Positions 63,001 through 64,000 of a stretch of DNA of 64,000 bases are shown here, piece after piece (position 1 is the first letter of the stretch; every line of letters begins with the position of its first letter). This DNA comes from Ahaetulla prasina (Eukaryota; Chordata; Lepidosauria; Squamata; Colubridae). The position numbers and the translations under genes were made by a program. The notes below the pieces were generated by a model. That model was not told the origin of the DNA and searched no databases. It was given only the letters and a program-made list of their open reading frames with translations. Location: assembly GCF_028640845.1 (NCBI RefSeq), contig NC_080546.1:17519020-17583019 (forward strand), given 5' to 3'.

Positions 63001-63216
63001 TATTACAATACTGAAATCAATAACCCGTTTTGCTTTATGTAATCTTTTTTAGAAAACTGGTGGTCTCAGGTATGCCCAGAGTATTTCTTGAAGCTAGTGG
63101 ATCTCTATAAAGATGTCGTGGTTTATCTCTTGAATGGGAAAAAAACACTCCAGGTCCCAGTCTTGTATAGCAATTACATCACAGCTGCATTAAAACTTCT
63201 GGAGAAATTACATAAA
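38525..63216 (+). CDS. HERC3: HERC3, E3 ubiquitin ligase: RCC1-like domain and linker (partial)
   Basis: Twelve exons join in frame to about 524 residues. The order is RCC1-like repeats ([89 protein letters not shown]), then SGGDQSF and the linker ([69 protein letters not shown] end). I recognise this as HERC3, a cytosolic vesicle-associated ligase in mammals, with high identity in most exons. Human HERC3 is about 1050 residues: the first RCC1 exon lies upstream and was not found, and the HECT half lies right of the window. All splice sites are GT-AG. It follows HERC5/6 in the same orientation, as in mammals. Confidence 0.93.
38790..39372 (+). mobile_element. LINE ORF2 C-terminus and 3' end
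   Basis: Open stretch includes [38 protein letters not shown] and [17 protein letters not shown], followed by the tail ggattggactagaagacttc. Lies in a HERC3 intron and is truncated. Confidence 0.8.
39648..39724 (+). CDS. HERC3: HERC3 exon (RCC1-like)
   Basis: Twenty-five whole codons, [20 protein letters not shown] and LALAA, with split codons at both ends. Acceptor ccttag, donor ctg|gtattt. Confidence 0.9.
40285..40457. repeat. (TCTA)n, (TTCC)n and (TTTC)n microsatellites
   Basis: Three adjacent tetranucleotide arrays (about 40285-40357, 40362-40430, 40430-40457). A complementary (ATAG)n array lies at 40687-40741, so the two can pair as a hairpin around the repeat at 40462-40690. Confidence 0.92.
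40462..40690. repeat. gtggtgggtttcaaa-type dispersed repeat
   Basis: Contains ttctggagaaccggtagtaa and ccaccaagccacgcccac; flanked on both sides by tetranucleotide arrays. Confidence 0.6.
40687..40742. repeat. (ATAG)n microsatellite
   Basis: About 14 atag units. Confidence 0.92.
40867..41384 (+). mobile_element. solo LTR, subfamily C
   Basis: A 518-bp LTR from TGTTGTGTCTTGCC to GTGGGACACGACA, flanked by gtgtt at 40862-40866 and 41385-41389. TATA-like ctatatgaag at 41201-41210 follows gtgctgagtcatggagccac. Confidence 0.93.
40868..41167 (+). CDS. open frame inside U3 of LTR C (Pro/Ser repeats, then Arg-rich)
   Basis: Open from the second LTR base for 99 codons to TAA. Repeats of the type [10 protein letters not shown] appear two to three times, then [20 protein letters not shown]. 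In length, frame and ending it matches LTR D exactly and LTR B in layout. No known domain; expression unknown. Confidence 0.45.
   Translation, partial: VVSCLPSEQPGPSYLLLNTEECMPPGPSPGSMSRQTAEEGAPPCPSPDSMPRQTEQLDPSPSSTACEPEEGLLPTSDWSDPRIRRLDRRRQQKEGRGRP
41747..42264 (-). mobile_element. solo LTR, subfamily C (D copy, opposite strand)
   Basis: 518 bp, reading on the minus strand from TGTTGTGTCTTGCC to GTGGGACACGACA, flanked by catac at 41742-41746 and 42265-42269. By eye about 96% identical to LTR C with no indels. TATA box ctatataaag on the minus strand at about 41920-41930. Confidence 0.93.
41964..42263 (-). CDS. open frame inside U3 of LTR D (Pro/Ser repeats, then Arg-rich)
   Basis: Ninety-nine codons to TAA, colinear with LTR C. 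Differences from C are substitutions only, and the Arg-rich end [20 protein letters not shown] is unchanged. Confidence 0.45.
   Translation of the reverse strand, partial: VVSCPPSEQPGPSYLLPNTEECMTSSPSPDSMPRQTAEEGASPGPSPDSMPRQTEQLDPSPSSTACEPEESLLPTADWSDPRIRRLDRRRQQKEGRGRP
42444..42665 (+). CDS. HERC3: HERC3 exon (two RCC1-like repeats)
   Basis: Seventy-three whole codons from [20 protein letters not shown] through [20 protein letters not shown] to GQLGLSDEK. Acceptor ttcccag, donor aag|gtactt. The largest exon of the propeller in this window. Confidence 0.93.
42798..43454 (-). mobile_element. L1 LINE insertion, 5'-truncated, 17-bp target duplication
   Basis: Minus strand encodes an L1 ORF2 C-terminus ([20 protein letters not shown], stop near 43086), then a 3' UTR and A-rich tail at the left. 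agcccaagcgtatctct flanks it at 42781-42797 and 43455-43471. Confidence 0.92.
43600..44670 (-). pseudogene. unrecognised broken coding-like region
   Basis: Minus-strand open stretches at 44407-44658 ([32 protein letters not shown]) and 44026-44241 ([38 protein letters not shown]) look protein-like in composition but are separated by stops and a frame change. I do not recognise the family. A processed pseudogene or an unfamiliar mobile element are both possible. Confidence 0.35.
45470..45755. repeat. gtggtgggattcaacc-type dispersed repeat
   Basis: Bounded by cagtggtgggattcaaccgg and ggctgaatcccacccctg, inverted ends. Relatives at 46452-46592 and 48460-48700. Confidence 0.65.
46055..46146 (+). 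CDS. HERC3: HERC3 exon (RCC1-like)
   Basis: Completes a split Asp and adds 30 codons, [20 protein letters not shown] to [10 protein letters not shown]; phase 0 at the end. Acceptor aatgcag, donor aag|gtagga. Confidence 0.92.
46452..46592. repeat. gtgggattcagccagttcgc dispersed repeat
   Basis: Nearly the same sequence as the repeat at 15800-15945, including gagaaccggttgttaac. Confidence 0.7.
47668..47998 (-). mobile_element. LINE 3' end with (ACA)n at its tail
   Basis: An (acaaca)n tract at 47668-47694 is followed by cagagttggaagggacattg and the minus-strand LINE sequence to ctttgtggcaacccctgaga. The triplet array sits at the 3' end of the LINE. Confidence 0.75.
48221..48351 (+). CDS. HERC3: HERC3 exon (RCC1-like)
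   Basis: Forty-three codons plus [22 protein letters not shown] through [20 protein letters not shown] to ACG. Acceptor gttgcag, donor tag|gtgagt. Confidence 0.93.
48460..48700. repeat. gtggtgggattcgacc-type dispersed repeat
   Basis: Bounded by cagtggtgggattcgaccgg and gatcccaccactgag. Confidence 0.65.
49010..49850. other. HERC3 intron, nothing recognised
   Basis: A 93-codon minus-strand open frame (49391-49672) has no features I recognise and is likely chance. Confidence 0.4.
49860..50105 (-). mobile_element. tRNA-headed SINE (third family)
   Basis: Minus strand has a tRNA-like head with gaggtggagctctcgcctca and B-box-like gagttcgatc. Body with ggtgacaggaaaggcatcct. Second copy at 52968-53210. 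Confidence 0.75.
50110..50315 (-). mobile_element. tRNA-headed SINE
   Basis: Reverse orientation: cagccctctctgggtggttt, ccaacaatctgggacctcat, then gcactaccaaatagatc as the head. Confidence 0.65.
50563..50723 (+). CDS. HERC3: HERC3 exon (last RCC1-like repeat)
   Basis: Fifty-three whole codons, [40 protein letters not shown] to ISDRA, with split codons at both ends. Acceptor ttttcag, donor cag|gtaagt. Confidence 0.93.
50791..50855. mobile_element. Tc1/mariner-type miniature element, left end only
   Basis: gtagtcctcgacttacaaca and the following 40 bp match the 59584 family. The rest is absent. Confidence 0.6.
50994..51020. repeat. (TC)n microsatellite
   Basis: About 13 tc units. Confidence 0.9.
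51433..51509 (+). CDS. HERC3: HERC3 exon with NAGNAG acceptor
   Basis: Completes a split Asp and adds 25 codons, [20 protein letters not shown] to CSEKE; phase 0 at the end. The acceptor is ccagcag, so use of the first AG (exon start 51430) would add one Ala. The downstream AG gives the spacing seen in mammalian HERC3. Confidence 0.88.
51942..52048. mobile_element. palindromic hAT-type miniature element (decayed)
   Basis: catttctcagccttggcaac ... aaaattgagaaaccctgga. Confidence 0.55.
52327..52451 (+). CDS. HERC3: HERC3 exon (linker)
   Basis: Forty-one codons plus [43 protein letters not shown]. Acceptor cttacag, donor gaa|gtaggt. Matches the start of the region between the propeller and the HECT domain. 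Confidence 0.9.
52564..52690. mobile_element. palindromic hAT-type miniature element, 8-bp duplication
   Basis: CAGAGGCCTTCAAACTT ... AAGTTTGAAGACCTCTG, flanked by atctagac at 52556-52563 and 52691-52698. Confidence 0.88.
52968..53210 (-). mobile_element. tRNA-headed SINE (third family)
   Basis: Close relative of 49860-50105; the head at the right end reads, on the minus strand, gtggtgcagtggcctagagg and gagttcgatctt. Confidence 0.75.
53475..53718. mobile_element. hAT miniature element, 8-bp duplication
   Basis: CAGGGGTCGGCAACC ... GGTTGCTGACCCCTG, 244 bp, flanked by gattagag at 53467-53474 and 53719-53726. Confidence 0.92.
54002..54061 (+). CDS. HERC3: HERC3 exon (short linker exon)
   Basis: Nineteen whole codons, [19 protein letters not shown], with split codons at both ends. 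Acceptor ctaagcag, donor gaa|gtaagt. VQILSS and CWNGSFLEK match mammalian HERC3. Confidence 0.88.
54245..54745. mobile_element. Tc1/mariner-type miniature element with central hairpin
   Basis: Ends cagtagtcctcgacttacga and cttaagtcgaggactacag. At 54484-54545 taaatatgagtcaattgcat is directly mirrored, suggesting two half-elements joined head to head. Confidence 0.7.
54745..54836 (+). mobile_element. L2-like LINE 3' tail with ATTCT array
   Basis: gagcatatgcaccaagacaa to acttggccaataaaaattct, then five ATTCT units. It begins right at the end of the miniature element. Confidence 0.8.
54850..55640 (-). mobile_element. possible L1 internal fragment
   Basis: A minus-strand open frame of 94 codons at 55196-55480 ([40 protein letters not shown]) is Lys-rich and coiled-coil-like, as in L1 ORF1 regions. 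Stops lie on both sides. The assignment is tentative. Confidence 0.35.
55729..56427. mobile_element. TIR miniature element with large internal hairpin
   Basis: Ends accatatttttcgcactata and tcttataatgcgaaaactac are inverted. The inner part is another inverted repeat (ctgattggcagttggattgg ... gccgatccaatcaccaatca). Confidence 0.7.
56430..57500. other. HERC3 intron, nothing recognised
   Basis: AT-rich; no exon or defined repeat seen. Confidence 0.4.
57543..57654 (+). CDS. HERC3: HERC3 exon (linker)
   Basis: Completes a split Lys and adds 37 codons, [37 protein letters not shown]; phase 0 at the end. Acceptor ttttccag, donor cag|gtacta. Confidence 0.91.
58003..58310 (+). mobile_element. LINE 3' end with long ATTCT array
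   Basis: LINE tail (aacctagaactgaggagaaa to aaggtcccttccaacttc) runs straight into about 20 ATTCT units (58206-58310) with later ACTCT variants. Confidence 0.85.
58912..59440 (-). mobile_element. BovB LINE 3' end
   Basis: Minus strand keeps a 121-codon open frame (58923-59288; [40 protein letters not shown]) and an overlapping frame to 59442 ([20 protein letters not shown]). These are the ORF2 end of BovB. Less decayed than the copy at 12455. Confidence 0.92.
59584..59976. mobile_element. Tc1/mariner-type miniature element, TA duplication
   Basis: CAGGTAGTCCTCGAC ... GAGGACTACCTG, 393 bp, with TA at 59582-59583 and 59977-59978. The cleanest copy of its family here. Confidence 0.85.
60207..60396 (+). 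CDS. HERC3: HERC3 exon (linker)
   Basis: Sixty-three codons plus [64 protein letters not shown]. Acceptor ttttccag, donor tag|gtagaa. Confidence 0.93.
60920..61350. mobile_element. Penelope-like 3' modules as an inverted pair
   Basis: A minus-strand copy (about 60950-60997) and a plus-strand copy (61240-61345) of the aagcttcttggatgagaagc module face each other across about 250 bp. The plus copy has CTGAAGA, a 6-bp stem and GAAA in order at 61250-61279. Confidence 0.6.
61480..62065 (-). mobile_element. CR1-like LINE ORF2 C-terminus and 3' UTR
   Basis: Minus strand encodes [43 protein letters not shown] and stop (near 61683), then a 3' UTR with ccgccctgagtccttcgg and a (TAAA)n end at about 61480-61500. 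The open frame 61683-62060 suggests a rather young copy. Confidence 0.85.
62757..62855. mobile_element. palindromic hAT-type miniature element
   Basis: gtgtttctcaaccctggcag ... cccaaacctgggtaacattg; one more arm lies at 62902-62975. Confidence 0.55.
63053..63216 (+). CDS. HERC3: HERC3 exon (linker, last one in window)
   Basis: Completes a split Glu and adds 54 codons, [54 protein letters not shown]; phase 0. Acceptor tttttag, donor aaa|gtaaga. The gene continues to the right. Confidence 0.92.
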
Positions 63217-63447
63217 GTAAGAAAATAATTCTGTGAGTTTGTATACATTGCTCTTTAATGACAGTGATGCCCCTGATTGTCTTTCCACCAAACATCTGTA
63301 CGTTGTATGTTTGCTCTCTCTCTGTGTGTGTATGGAATACCTTAAGTCCTGAGTTGTATGGTTTTCCATACTTGGAAAATATATAATGCAGAGTATAAAT
63401 TTGAAGACCTTGCATATTTGACTGTGTAGATTTATGTTCATTTATAT

Positions 63448-63587
63448 CAGGGGTCTCCAACCTTAGTAACTTTAAGGTTTGTGGACTTCAACTCCCAGAG
63501 TTCCTCAGCCAGTTTTGCTTTGCTGGCTGAGGAACTCTGGGAGCTGAAGTCCACAAGCCTTAAAGTTACTAAGGTTGGAGACCCCTG
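63448..63587. mobile_element. palindromic hAT miniature element, 8-bp duplication
   Basis: CAGGGGTCTCCAACC ... GGTTGGAGACCCCTG, almost perfectly self-complementary over 140 bp, flanked by atttatat at 63440-63447 and 63588-63595. Confidence 0.93.
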
Positions 63588-63597
63588 ATTTATATCA

Positions 63598-63735
63598 TGG
63601 GTGTCAAACTTGTGGCTTCACGTTGCTGTCAACGTGATGTATCGTGACGGTTTTCCCTTTTGTGGAGCTGGGTTGGACGTGGCCTGCCATGATGCATCCA
63701 GCCCATTGGCGTCCAGTTTGACAACCCTGATCTCT
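63598..63735. repeat. gtgtcaaact dispersed repeat
   Basis: Short member of the 24952 family (gggtgtcaaacttgtggctt ... gtttgacaaccctga), directly next to the hAT element. Confidence 0.6.
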
Positions 63736-64000
63736 ATATATGGTGCAATATTGCAACTTGTGTTTGCACTTATGCCAGCTGGCATAAGATTTGTGATGGA
63801 CAGTAGTGCCATAATTTTATTGTCTACTGCTTTTTAATTCCAACATTAGTAAATGTTACTTTTAAATTAAACTGAGTGAAAAATCGATTGATTGATTGGT
63901 TGGTTGGTTGGTTGATTGGTTGGTTAAGTGCCATCAAGTCAGTGTTAATTCTTAACCAATACATGGATAGATTTTCTTTAGAATAATCTGTCTGCAAATT

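Noticed and set aside
38700..63050. NAP1L5 retrogene inside HERC3 introns, as in eutherian mammals
   Set aside because: No NAP-domain frame is seen; it is expected only in eutherians and in a later intron.
38525..63216. HERC4 as the identity of the second gene
   Set aside because: The motifs [37 protein letters not shown] and [15 protein letters not shown] fit HERC3 rather than HERC4, and the neighbour is a HERC5/6 gene.

Overview
The window looks like squamate reptile DNA, most likely from a snake. Intron-rich vertebrate genes sit in a dense, layered bed of transposons: BovB and L2/CR1-like LINE fragments, tRNA-headed SINEs, hAT and Tc1-type miniature elements, Penelope-like debris, L1, a Ty3/Gypsy fragment and several solo LTRs. 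Pentanucleotide ATTCT microsatellites grow out of LINE 3' ends, a pattern known from snake genomes. No species is claimed.

Two members of the small-HERC ubiquitin ligase family lie head to tail on the + strand, in the order known from mammals (HERC6/HERC5 then HERC3). Gene 1 (1832-11065) is the 3' end of a HERC5/HERC6-type gene: seven exons encode 315 residues, an essentially complete HECT domain with its catalytic cysteine codon (10964-10966), stop codon and a poly(A) signal. Gene 2 (38525-63216, running off the right edge) is HERC3: twelve consecutive exons encode about 524 residues, covering most of the RCC1-like propeller and the linker. All its exons join in frame. Its first coding exon was not found, and its HECT exons lie beyond the window. 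A TATA-less CpG-rich segment at 20290-20975 is the best candidate for the HERC3 promoter. A second CpG-rich segment with a strong splice donor opens the window (1-330).

Region by region: 1-11.3 kb is HERC5/6 exons with introns holding LINE, Penelope and LTR insertions. 11.3-20.3 kb is intergenic repeats (BovB, SINEs, L2-like LINEs, a solo LTR). 20.3-21 kb is the CpG island. 21-38.5 kb is a repeat-filled stretch with an 86-bp tandem array (26308-27056), a decayed Gypsy pol (27890-31067), a solo LTR (35703-36269) and a shortened Tc1 element (36996-37588). 38.5-64 kb is HERC3, whose introns carry two near-identical solo LTRs in opposite orientation, an L1 insertion with a 17-bp target duplication, and hAT miniature elements with clean 8-bp duplications.

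The most unusual observation is a set of five solo LTRs (5469-6077, 17091-17635, 35703-36269, 40867-41384, 41747-42264), each with a 5-bp target duplication. They belong to at least three diverged subfamilies, yet all carry upstream of the TATA position an open frame of about 93-107 codons (broken by one stop in one copy) with the same layout: an acidic Ser/Pro/Glu-rich part, then an Arg-rich tail. Everything was read by eye; no alignment, database or folding search was run.
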